The position numbers and the translations under genes were made by a program. A stretch of 64,000 nucleotides of DNA, from assembly GCA_039704465.1 (NCBI GenBank), contig JASFAU010000012.1, positions 620,001 to 684,000 of the forward strand. The letters run 5' to 3'. How positions within the stretch are numbered: the first letter of the stretch is position 1; each line of letters starts with the position of its first letter. Below, one piece after another: positions 40,949-49,917 of this stretch. The DNA comes from Plasmodiophora brassicae (Eukaryota; Endomyxa; Phytomyxea; Plasmodiophorida; Plasmodiophoridae). Below the pieces are notes generated by a model, which made no database searches, was not told the DNA's origin, and saw only the letters and a program-made list of their open reading frames with translations.

Positions 40949-41411
40949 CTACTGGATCTGGATGTATTTCGTGCGGGACTGGTCCTGCTTCGGGACGGTG
41001 ACTGTCAGGACACCGTTCGCGTGCTTGGCAGTGATCTTGTCCGCCGCGATGCTCTTCGGCAGGCGGATCGCACGCGACGAATGGCCGTAGGAACGCTCGG
41101 TGAAGTGGACCTGCGATGCCGTGCGAGTCAGCTGAGTGTCTAACGGTGGATTTCAAGGCCCCCCCCCCTGTGCGTACCTTCTCGTCGCGTTGAACGTGCT
41201 CCTCCTTGTGCTCGACGGACACCGAAAGCACGCCGTTCTCAAAGTTCAGCTTAATGTCTTCTTTCGGGACGCCGGGTGCATCGACAACCAGCGAGTACAC
41301 ATCATCCGTCTCCTTCAGCTCCATGTTCAGCACGGGTGCCGCCAGTTCACGCTGGTGCAGGCGTCGCTCAACGTCGCCCGGCTGCAGGAACTCGAACAGC
41401 TGCAACGACAT
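40949..41411 (-). CDS. Small heat-shock protein (alpha-crystallin/HSP20) with intron
   Basis: ATP-independent chaperone. Exon 1 from ATG 41411 reads MSLQLFEFLQPGDVERRL, then LNMELKETDDVYSLVVDAPGVPKEDIKLNFENGVLSVSVEH. A 66-bp intron containing a run of ten C on the plus strand (41159-41168) joins to HFTERSYGHSSRAIRLPKSIAADKITAKHANGVLTVTVPK, which holds the alpha-crystallin G-V-L motif. It ends IQIQ at TAG 40949-40951. The C-terminal I-x-I-like tail (IQI) suits oligomer docking. It is closely related to the divergent partner at 41665 (same MSLQL start and domain order), so the pair arose by inverted duplication. Confidence 0.93.
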
Positions 41412-41664
41412 GTCGTCTGTCTCCTTTCGAGCTTCGCTCAACTACCCGAAAATGCGCGCCACGTATTTGATGAATGATGAGGCGGACTGTGACGCCGGTC
41501 GCACACGTTCTTCGGTTGGAACATTCCTACGCATGTACGGACTCACGCGGTCAGGAATGTTCTTGCGATTCATGCATGCCTTTTTGTGCGGCTCGCTCAT
41601 CGCAGCGGCAGGTCATTCAGGAAATCGTCGAGTGATTGTCAGATCAAGTGAGCAGCATCAACAC
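41412..41664. promoter_or_regulatory. Shared divergent heat-shock promoter with HSE modules
   Basis: 253 bp between two head-to-head small HSP genes. Heat-shock factor half-site pairs occur at 41519-41526 (GAAcaTTC), 41555-41562 (GAAtgTTC) and 41616-41623 (TTCagGAA), with extra single TTC/GAA units next to them (for example TTC at 41508-41513). This matches the nTTCnnGAAn consensus recognised by HSF trimers, so both genes should be heat induced together. Confidence 0.75.
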
Positions 41665-42075
41665 ATGTCCCTGCAGCTGTGGGAGTCGTTCTTCGAGCCG
41701 ACACCGCTCGAGCGCCGCCTGGTGTCGCGGCAGCGCGAGACGGTACAGGCCCCGGTGCTCAAGATGGAGTTCAAGGAGACCGACAATGCGTATGCGTTGA
41801 CGGTCGAAACGCCCGGGTCGTCCAAGGATGACATCAAGCTGAAAATCGAGAACGGCGTCCTGACCGTGTCCGCGGAACGTCAGGAAGAGAGAGTGGAGGA
41901 GAAGGAGCACGTCCACTTTTCTGAACGCACCTACGGGCAGACGTCGCGTTCGATCCGTCTTCCGAAGAACATCAATGCGGACAAGGTCACTGCCAAACAT
42001 GAGAACGGCCTGCTCCTGGTGAACATTCCTAAGCAGGACGAGACCAAGAGCTCGGACTACATTACCATCGAGTGA
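41665..42075 (+). CDS. Small heat-shock protein (alpha-crystallin/HSP20), intron-free
   Basis: 136 residues from ATG 41665: MSLQLWESFFEPTPLERRL, then KMEFKETDNAYALTVETPGSSKDDIKLKIENGVLTVSAERQ, HFSERTYGQTSRSIRLPKNINADKVTAKHENGLLLVNIPKQ, ending YITIE. The alpha-crystallin domain is complete and the I-x-I-like ITI tail is present. It lacks the intron found in its divergent paralogue at 40949-41411, although the flanking residues align (EEHVQ/EEKEHVHF region), so intron gain or loss followed the duplication. Confidence 0.94.
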   Translation: MSLQLWESFFEPTPLERRLVSRQRETVQAPVLKMEFKETDNAYALTVETPGSSKDDIKLKIENGVLTVSAERQEERVEEKEHVHFSERTYGQTSRSIRLPKNINADKVTAKHENGLLLVNIPKQDETKSSDYITIE

Positions 42076-42180
42076 CCGCACATCGATAAAACCCAGTCGT
42101 TCCTGAGCACCTTTGTTTGTGTCACGATCTGCAGGGCAATCACATGGCTGTATTGGACGATGAGTAATCCCAGGGCGCGG

Positions 42181-44987
42181 TTACACGTTGTGGTAGTGGC
42201 CGGGTCTGAAATGCTCGAGTACCAGGAGAAGGCGGCTTTCAAGCAAATCAGCGTCGGTGGCGCATGGTAATGGAACTTCCAGGGTCTTCGAGCATGTCGA
42301 CGCGCGTGGCAGGAGATCCGGGTTGATGGAATTAACAGTTACCGATATCCGCTCTGTCAAGGACAGACCCAATGAGATACGCTGAACTGGGGAGGCATGC
42401 ATAGGTACCCAACCTTGATGTTGAAGACGAGGGGATCCGGTGACGAACCACAGAAGCTTCGCAAGCAGAGGGGAACGATCATGCCTTTGTAGTACAGTGC
42501 TGAGAGACGTAACAGCGCTCTTGAGAATACTGACATCCGGGAAGCCGTCCTTGGCAGGTGCTGGATCCAGCAAAGACGCCAGGTCCTTCCACGATACCAG
42601 TCGTGGCGCGAACATGAGACGATGGGTCTCGGACACCACTTCGGGAGGAGCCTCCTGATACAGCATGTCATCCGGAAGCACGCTTCTAAACGCACGTCGA
42701 AGAGCCTGGAATATCGATTAGAGGATTCTACGTCAGCCAGCACACGCACCCCGGTTGGATCATAAAATACCTTGAAGGCCCAAGAAGTTCGCAGAAGCTC
42801 CTTCGACACTTCCTTGGCGTACTCTGCAACGATTTCTGGCCAGGTAAGGTCCCGGTTAGCGTCCCGTCTTCGCTTCTTGCTGACAAGGAACGGCTCATAA
42901 CCCATGACTGGTAAAGGAGTCACAATGTCGGTATCATCGAGGCCGTTGTCGAATGCGAGAATGTTCTCGCGGTACTGGGCGATTGAGCGACATGAAGACT
43001 GGAGAAGCGGAGCGAAAACAGCGTTCCATAACGTGGCAGGCACGACGATGTCGTCTCGCCCAACCGAGGCAGAGCTGTGGGACAGCAAGGATTGCAGTGT
43101 GACCAGCGGAAGATCAATATTCAGAGGCAACGGCACAGCGCGATAGTCATCATGAGCGAAGCTTCGGTACGATAGGCCGAGAAGCATGCCAACCTGAATC
43201 AGCCACCGCTTCATAGACGAACGTTGCGAGCTGGACACCAAGGACAGGGATGCAGACGACGGAACGAAGATGCCGTCCGACTTCGTGTCGCGGACAAAGT
43301 GTTGAAGCCGTTCGTACTCACGACTGAATAGCACGTCGCATGCGCCAGATACAATGTCAGGCAGCAGACCTGTTACGGTATAACAATTAGAAGCCAACTT
43401 AAGTGACACGTGACGATTCGTACCGCCTTCATCGACGGCGGCATCTCCCTCAATATCGATCTTGAATGGCTCCCTAAGTAGATCACTGCTGTCGCCATCA
43501 TCTAGCAGGGACATGAGCTGGTCCAGAAACTGTTCAGGCACGCTGCGTCCGTCTCCGTTGACGCTGGACGCGAGGCGAATACCAAATCGCCGGTCTGTCT
43601 GTTCAACGGGAATGTCCAACGCTTGTTGCAGGTCCAAGTCGCCGATTTCTCGGAGGACCTCCATTCTCTCCAGCGGCGACGTCTGCCCAGGTACACACTG
43701 ATGCGCCCAACGACACACCCGCAGGTGTAGGACGTCCGACCTATCAATGGCAACCGACCGCTTCCAACCGAGCCGGATCCGATCGGCAAGGTCGACCAGG
43801 TACAAGCCCTTCCAGACCGCCTTGCAAATGGCAGAAGCATCAGCGTTGCGATCGTGGTAACGTACGAGGGTGTTGCAGACGCTATCGAAATACACGGGAC
43901 AGTGAACCGGCGTCCCTTCTTCCAGCATTCCCAAGCACGCCTGACAGTGGATATCAGGGACGTACTGTGGGACGGAAACGCCAGCGTCCTTTTCGATAGG
44001 ATCCAGCACTGTCCATGATTATCAGTCATTTAGATAGGATGAGTCGGGAAACGCACACGTACGGTCAGCAATACGCGTAGGCAACTCGTCGAAGGTCCCC
44101 AGGTCGATATCAACAGGTTCAAACTGTTCGACGATTGTTCGTTGGGGTTGTGAGATTGCGATGCTCGGCGGAAAGCTCATGCCAGACAGGACTCGATCGA
44201 GAGTTATCGACATGCCATGTTCCACACTGACGGATCCCCTTTCGAGCTGGAAGCGTGGCTAAGTCAGATGATAGTGTGCGAACTCCTTCAACATTCTCAC
44301 CTGCGTCGCGCGAACGTATTGGCGGATACTGACGTCGTTAGGGTCTTCCAGACGGATCATGACGGTGTCGTGCACCACAAAGACTTGCATAAACAGCTCT
44401 ACAGACGAGTTGCCTGCGAATGCATCAGAAATCCAATATATAGTTGCTACTTATCCCTGGTAAACGAACTGACCTTGTCGCATGACGCCCTTGAATTCGT
44501 TAATGGCAGTTAAGTGGGGACGCACTTCAAGATCAACGTCAATGATGTCACTGGGGTCGTCAAACCAGTCTGCACTTTCGGTGGCCGAAGACGAACACAG
44601 CTTTCGCTGTACGCATTGTGCGAATGGTGAATCAGGCATATGGGTGACCCAGTCCAACACAGCCGTTTGGTCGAGCCCAGGACGGTGCCGGGCTCGCAAC
44701 GTCTGCCCTCGATACGACAGCAGGATGTTCTCCTGAATACGTTCGCATTCTCTCGTGGACGACTCATCGAGACAGTTTTCCATGGCCACGTCAGGTATCA
44801 GTCGGCGGATGTCAGCAGCAAACTTGACGCATGGTTCGCACAGTGACGACGACGGGGACACTCCGGCATGCGGTTCGAGAAAATCGGTGACGGGGAAACC
44901 GTCATCAAAGGTGATCTCAACAAACACATCCGGCCCTCGCTCCCCAATGTCAAAACTAGACGAACCCCACAGTTCAGCAATTGTCAA
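42181..44987 (-). CDS. HECT-type E3 ubiquitin ligase
   Basis: The C-terminal region is a diverged HECT domain. The N-lobe entry is FKIDIEGDAAVDEGGTNRHVSLKL. The C-lobe includes RISVTVNSINPDLLPRASTCSKTLEVP with the catalytic Cys in the LPRxxTC motif, followed by the terminal helix LLESRLLLVLEHF, ending at 42181. Introns of 44-60 bp link frames, for example at about 42712-42755 (DPTG to ALRRAFRSVLPDD) and 43992-44045 (RIAD to LLDPIEKD). Upstream exons encode FDIGERGPDVFVEITFDDGFPVTDF, a C-x2-C pair (SLCEPC), and later CQACLGML. The N-terminal region is not recognised. The start is unresolved: reading enters at about 44987 without a Met, so a 5' exon is required (see 45010-45354). Confidence 0.75.
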
Positions 44988-45009
44988 CAGAACTGCTACC
45001 TCTCTGTCC

Positions 45010-45354
45010 TTACTGAAGCAATCTGTCGTTCTTCGTGAACGGGATTAGGGTGCCTTCAAACGCCAACGCGTTATCACTGCCGCGCTGAACCGCAGCGGAG
45101 CTTAACCTGTATATCGCCCTGCACTCCGACCCCGCATCGATGCGAACAAGCTGGTGCTGGGCGTTCGTGGTCTCGAACATGGTTATGAAGAGGGTCTCGC
45201 TCGGGTGCTCCTGCACGGACCCGCCAATCTCCTCGCGCACGGCAGCGACGACCTCCACATCGGACACGACGGTGAACTCGGCGCCGAGCGCACCCACCAC
45301 CGCCAGCGCGGCGATGGCCGCGAAACAGAGCGGCCGCATTGGCGCAATGGCCAA
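45010..45354 (-). CDS. Signal-peptide-bearing exon or small secreted protein; possibly 5' exon of the HECT gene
   Basis: ATG 45354 reads MAIAPMRPLCFAAIAALAVVGALGAEFTVVSD, a clear signal peptide with an Ala-Leu-Gly-Ala cleavage region. FITMFETTNAQHQLVRIDAGSEC, AIYRLSSAAVQRG, and the stop at 45010 if unspliced (114 residues) follow. A GT at about 45083 and an AG at about 44999 (85 bp) would join phase-compatibly, from QRG into LLTIAELWGSSSFD, the first readable part of the HECT gene, which otherwise lacks a start. Either this is an independent small secreted protein or the HECT ligase enters the secretory pathway. Confidence 0.6.
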   Translation of the reverse strand: MAIAPMRPLCFAAIAALAVVGALGAEFTVVSDVEVVAAVREEIGGSVQEHPSETLFITMFETTNAQHQLVRIDAGSECRAIYRLSSAAVQRGSDNALAFEGTLIPFTKNDRLLQ

Positions 45355-45660
45355 TGAGGCAGCCCAGCTGTCGCACGGGATACTTGAAGACTTGACCGCG
45401 TGGATTTGCGCAAAGGCCGACTGGGCAGCGATTGCAGTCCGGACCAGTACCTACCTGGACGTTGGGTCCCATTTTTAGGCCAACATTGCCCAGTGGCGGA
45501 CTGGTCTGCTGGTCGGCGCGCAGCGAATCCTCCCCCGCCGCACTTGCTCCGCCGTTGACCTGGAAGTTTAGTTTGTTTGGGCAGGCGCAAATTTGGCCTG
45601 GAAACGTGGTGGCGTTGTATTTCGCGTCATCCCTTCGGAGGGGATTCTCGACAAAGACGG
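45355..45660. other. Spacer between two secreted-protein genes
   Basis: No convincing gene. Minus-strand frames read through without family similarity. It contains short words (gcgcagcgaat, ggcgcaaatttgg) that recur in the 5' flank of the next gene near 46569, possibly old duplicated flanks. Confidence 0.35.
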
Positions 45661-46458
45661 CTATTTGGCTTGATTCAAGTCGTCGATCATCATGCGGACG
45701 CACTGCTCCACTTGTATCGACACATCCCACTCTTCATCGTCTTGTTCGGCGGCGTCATCATCGTCCACATCATGATGGTCGTCGTTGCCGTTCACGTTGT
45801 TCGGTGTCAACTCCAGGAGGGATCTCACAATGGCTTTTGACCCTGCTCTGCTGGCTTTCTGGACGGCCTGCCCTTTGACGTACTGTTCGCATATGTACCC
45901 TACGCCATGCTTTAACGTGCCGTCCTTTGCCAGAACGTGATACCCCATGCGTTGCATTTGCATCGACTTCAGTACGCCACCAAGACCAACAGCTCTGGCG
46001 CCGACTGCACCTCCGATACCTCCTGCAAGAGCATTCGCGAGATATTCGCAGAACTGGTGTTTCGCCAAGTCGCTGTCGTCAGCGTCAGCGCAGGCGACGT
46101 ATTTGGCGCAGCAAGCTTCCAGTGCGGTTCCTGCTGTGGCACCCGCTGCTCCGCCCGCCGCCGCTCCAGCAACCATTCCTGGTGGGCCACCGCATACAAA
46201 CCCTGCCGCTCCACCTCCTAACGTGCAAGCCGTCTCGATGCAGCTGTTCACGTTCTTGATGGCAGCGCGCTTGGCGTGCTCATGGTTGCCAGCGCATGCA
46301 TGCACACATGATGCCAGCAAACCGACCAACGGGACTCTCTCGGAGAACTTCGTAACGCACCCGTCCTTGTCGAATGGACCAGGTGCTGCGAGCACCACTG
46401 CAGCAGTGCCAACCACGGCCGCGGCGATCGCAACCTGCACAAGCAACATGCTGGCCAT
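45661..46458 (-). CDS. Predicted secreted Cys-rich, Gly/Ala-zipper protein
   Basis: 265 residues, single exon. MASMLLVQVAIAAAVVGTAAVVLAAPG is a signal peptide. The mature part has eight or more Cys (SCVHACAG, SCIETACTLGG, FVCGG, LEACCAKYVACAD, QFCEYL, YICEQY). A glycine/alanine zipper, GMVAGAAAGGAAGATAGTALEA (about residues 93-114), and a second, ANALAGGIGGAVGARAVGLGG, could insert in membranes. The C-terminus is very acidic with His/Asp runs (DDHHDVDDDDAAEQDDEEWD). Family not recognised. The layout (signal peptide, Cys pairs, glycine zipper, acidic tail) fits an exported protein that may act at a membrane. Confidence 0.75.
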   Translation of the reverse strand: MASMLLVQVAIAAAVVGTAAVVLAAPGPFDKDGCVTKFSERVPLVGLLASCVHACAGNHEHAKRAAIKNVNSCIETACTLGGGAAGFVCGGPPGMVAGAAAGGAAGATAGTALEACCAKYVACADADDSDLAKHQFCEYLANALAGGIGGAVGARAVGLGGVLKSMQMQRMGYHVLAKDGTLKHGVGYICEQYVKGQAVQKASRAGSKAIVRSLLELTPNNVNGNDDHHDVDDDDAAEQDDEEWDVSIQVEQCVRMMIDDLNQAK

Positions 46459-46723
46459 AACGAAGCGAAGCGACCTGTCAGTGACAATGATCGAGGGTGG
46501 GGCAGTTCGCCGGGGTCCTTGCCAGATTTAGAAGTCTGGGGCTGGACTCTGGAGCCACGGAACTGGGGCGCAGCGAATTTGGAAGTGCATATTTGCTGGC
46601 GCTTCTCATTATTACCTTCGGTGGCACCTGAGGCGCAGTCGAGTTAAGTGCATTGGGGTTTGGGACCCATTCGATGTGGGCGTACCGCATGCCGTGCGTA
46701 CTGGTTGGGTGACATCGTTAATT

Positions 46724-46746
46724 CGTTATACAGGACAGTGCCAACG
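46724..46746 (+). repeat. Short direct repeat, copy 1
   Basis: cgttatacaggacagtgccaacg; the partner at 46787-46807 differs by a two-base gap and one substitution. Confidence 0.6.
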
Positions 46747-46786
46747 CACAGACTGGGTTGCATCCGCTTCATGTGACACTGAAATC

Positions 46787-46807
46787 CGTTATAGGGCAGT
46801 GCCAACG
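46787..46807 (+). repeat. Short direct repeat, copy 2
   Basis: cgttatagggcagtgccaacg, 63 bp downstream of copy 1 in the same orientation, in the 5' flank of the secreted Cys/Gly-rich gene. Confidence 0.6.
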
Positions 46808-47313
46808 TCGGAAAGTACATGTGTGCTGAGGCTGGAGTTCGTCTGATTCATGATACGGTATATGTGCTGATGACACTGACGGCGGGCGTACCCTTGTGCA
46901 GGTCGGTGCGGTAGGGCGCGCTGACGTGCTAGGTAGATGATGTGTGCCCTTCCGATTCGGCACGCTCCAGAAGACGCATACAAGCATGTGTTCGGGGCCG
47001 CTTTACGTTTCCACTGGCATTCCCTGGCTCGATCTCGCTGCCCGAGAAGTAGGCCCACAAGAAGTAGGCGCTTACGTCGTATCATGGACGACCAGGTGTG
47101 CGGCCTGCCCAGAGCGCCCAATACAGTACGTACTCTGTACCGTCAGTTCCAAATAGCAGCGTCTACGTTCACGTGCAGTGTACGGGCTGGCATCTCTGGA
47201 CTGAACAGGTAGACGAAGCTCGGGGGTCAATGGGTCATGATGAGCGCGGCTACATCCATGAGTCCACGGCGAGTGGTAAATTAGACGCTTTGTGTGTACT
47301 CATGGTCCGTACA

Positions 47314-48288
47314 TCACACGACTGGATGTGCGGGAACAGGGGCAGCTGACCTGATCGCATCGTATTGCTTCTTGAGCGACAAGGCGATGGGGACGATGAC
47401 GCCCTCAGCGTGTGTTCCAGTCTGCTGTTGGTCGAATCCGGGTCCGATCCTTGCTGGCACGATTCTGGACGTCTTTGGGCAGAGTGGGTAGTCGAGTGGG
47501 CTTTGCGCCTCGCGCCTCTGCCGTTTCTGTTCGAGGCCCAGGACGACCTCCGCCTGTCGTTTGGCGTCGACCTGGTAGGCCATGATCCAGACTGCTGGTC
47601 CATCGGCCAGGATCTTGTCGATTACTGGCGATAGCTGCCGCGCCACCTCGGAGTCCACCTGCATGGCCGCGATCTTCTCGACCGCTTCGATTGCCATCGG
47701 CGGCAGGATGGTAAACGGGTCGGGTGACGGCTGGGATGGCCCGTACAGCGACATGTGCCTATGGCGCATACCGGCCATGTCCAGTTCGTGCATGGCTCTC
47801 ATGACCGTCATCCTGTGCTCCATGATCATATGCTCGACGACCTTCCCGTGAGAGTCGCCTGTGAACGGACACAGGTTGCACGACAGTAAGCTGCGGCTCG
47901 TTGGTGCTGCGTCGCCTTCCTGCTGAGCCTGTGCCAGCGACGTTGTCATGGCCTGCTCCATGGCGGCAATGCCAACGCCCATCGAGGCCGGTATGGTCAG
48001 TGGCGCCCGCGCTGACGATGACGATGTTTCGCCTTCTTCAGTGTCACTAGCGCTGGCGCTGTGATCACAGGAACGGCCTTGGGATGCCGCAGACGATGCC
48101 TCGCCGGGCACCGGCTCGTTCAGTGGTGACCGCTTCCCCGGTACATGGGCAAGCGGTTTGCACGCAGCGGACGTTGCCACAAACAGGCTGGCGTTAGCGA
48201 GGACGCCAAGGCCAGCTGCGCCTTCCTCAATGAATCCAGGCCCGGTCGCGGGCCTGTCGGCCGCCTTCGTCATCTTGACGAACGCCAT
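47314..48288 (-). CDS. C2H2 zinc-finger protein (single finger)
   Basis: Frame of 324 residues from Met 48288 (MAFVKMTKAADRP). The frame is open 26 codons further upstream without clear similarity. The N-terminal 130 residues are Ser/Ala/Glu rich (SASASDTEEGETSSSSARAP). One finger, CNLCPFTGDSHGKVVEHMIMEH, gives C-x2-C-x12-H-x4-H. A helical region with IEAVEKIAAMQVDSEVARQLSPVIDKIL and a basic KRQRREAQ follow. The C-terminus has no domain. A nuclear nucleic-acid-binding role is plausible but inferred only from the finger. Divergent from the TMEM41-like gene. Confidence 0.65.
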   Translation of the reverse strand: MAFVKMTKAADRPATGPGFIEEGAAGLGVLANASLFVATSAACKPLAHVPGKRSPLNEPVPGEASSAASQGRSCDHSASASDTEEGETSSSSARAPLTIPASMGVGIAAMEQAMTTSLAQAQQEGDAAPTSRSLLSCNLCPFTGDSHGKVVEHMIMEHRMTVMRAMHELDMAGMRHRHMSLYGPSQPSPDPFTILPPMAIEAVEKIAAMQVDSEVARQLSPVIDKILADGPAVWIMAYQVDAKRQAEVVLGLEQKRQRREAQSPLDYPLCPKTSRIVPARIGPGFDQQQTGTHAEGVIVPIALSLKKQYDAIRSAAPVPAHPVV

Positions 48289-48603
48289 TCGGGCAGATAG
48301 GGCCGGTTTCGGCGTCCCCCCAGGAGACAGCAGCCAGCGACTGTGACTGCATGCCCAGAGGCACACTTGACATCACATGCGTCTCTGAAGTCGTGAACCC
48401 GCTGGGAACGTGACACGCACTGCTCACGCGGCAACAGTGCTGCCAGGCGAATCAAACACTGCCCGCAGTATTAGTGAAGCGTCTCGTTACACACACGGCA
48501 AAACATCCAGATGGACACAGCAATTTGTTTTTTTGCGGATCCAGGATCCGACATCGACGGCGAGTTCCGAAAGACCAGGCAGGCAGGCTGACAGGGTGTG
48601 GCC

Positions 48604-49807
48604 ATGGCGCCGTCACCGAAAGCCCGCAAACGGGTGATAGGGCTGGATATATGCGCGATCCTGGTGTGTGCCTCGCTCTGCCTGGCGGTTGTGGTCGCGT
48701 GCGCCACGAAGGCGGCGTCGGCGCTCGTGGTCGTGATGCAGGATGACGTTGGCGATTTGCGCGTCCCTGTAGGTGCGTGCGCGCCTCGGGGGCGGCCCGG
48801 TGCTAATGCGCCCGATGTACAGGCCGATATTGCGCAGGCGCAGCAACTGCATGCGGCGTTGAAGCGCGCGCTGGCGTCTGCACCCGAGGATGCCAGATCG
48901 AACCTGTGGCTTTGGATTACTTTGGCGTTCTCTTCCATCTACGTCTTCAAACAAGGATTCTCAGTAGGTTTCAAAGAGGTACCTTCAGGTACATACTGCT
49001 TCTCTAACGGTACCTCGTCTGTAGATTCCAGGCTCCGTCCTTCTGTACGACTGGTTCATAGATCGGCGTCCAGCGTCGAAACTGAATAATGTGCAGGAAT
49101 GTCTTCGCTGGCGCCATGTTTGGGGTTGCACGGGGGTTCGCGTTCATCTGCTTCCTTACAGGTCGGTGCGTTCGGTTCGGGTGATATTCCTTGCTGACCC
49201 ACGTACAGCTTGCGGGACCTCAATCTGCTATGCGCTTTCCCACAACTTTGGAAGACGCCTTGCGTTGAGGCTCTTTGGAGACCGTGTTGAACGGGTCCGC
49301 AGTGCCATACGCTCACACCGTTCCAACCTGTATGTAGGTCTACCATATCTACAAGGATGGCCTAACCATGTCTTCCTCTGTTCAGGCTTTTCTATTTGAT
49401 CGCGCTTCGCTTCTTCCCCCTGACGCCAAACTTTCTGCTCAACCTGTTGGTTGTGCCTCTTCCAATTGCTTTGTGTTTTATAACTTAATTTGGCTTTGTT
49501 TAGGGTGTCTCCGATTGTAGGGATTCCGTTCTTTCATTTCATTATATCGGTCCTCGTTGGCCTAATGCCTTACAACTTCATAACGGCCAAGGCCGGCGGT
49601 GTCCTGGGCAACCTGAACGATCTCAACGAAGTGTTTGATATGCGAAACGTTCTCCAGCTCGCCGTCTTGGCAGGGCTTGCGTTGCTGCCCACGTTGTGCC
49701 GGTCGAAACTTCAAAAGTACGCCAGCCTGGAACCTTCAGAACCGCCCAGGGAGTCAATTGCTTCGTCGACACGAGGAGCGGCCGCTAGGCGCAAGAGGGT
49801 CGATTGA
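48604..49807 (+). CDS. TMEM41/VTT-domain (DedA-like) membrane protein
   Basis: ER membrane protein family with phospholipid scramblase activity, needed for autophagosome formation and lipoprotein secretion in animals (TMEM41B, VMP1). Exon 1 from ATG 48604 has a TM helix (DICAILVCASLCLAVVVACAT). LWLWITLAFSSIYVFKQGFS joins through an intron of about 60 bp to IPGSVLL, then through one of about 50 bp to NVFAGAMFGVARGFAFICFL, the VTT/SNARE-assoc core. After further introns: LSHNFGRRLALRLFGDRV, LRFFPLTPNFLLNLL, IPFFHFIISVLVGLMPYNFITAKAG (re-entrant loop). Then LQLAVLAGLALLPTL and a basic tail ending RRKRVD at 49807. Topology and motifs are complete. Confidence 0.87.
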
Positions 49808-49917
49808 ACAGCTTGTCCAAAGTAAAGCTTCATTCAATGGACAGTGCACAGGGCAATTGATGTTTTTTTTTTATTCTACAACATGGCATAAGACATAGGA
49901 CATGGTAGAAACGGTGC

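Larger units (their letters stand above)
46459..47313. other. Intergenic / unresolved region with a short direct repeat
   Basis: No convincing coding chain. A direct repeat of CGTTATA...GGCAGTGCCAACG type occurs at 46724-46746 and 46787-46807. Short frames on both strands (for example 46789-47121 minus, 46937-47212 plus) lack domains. Confidence 0.4.
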
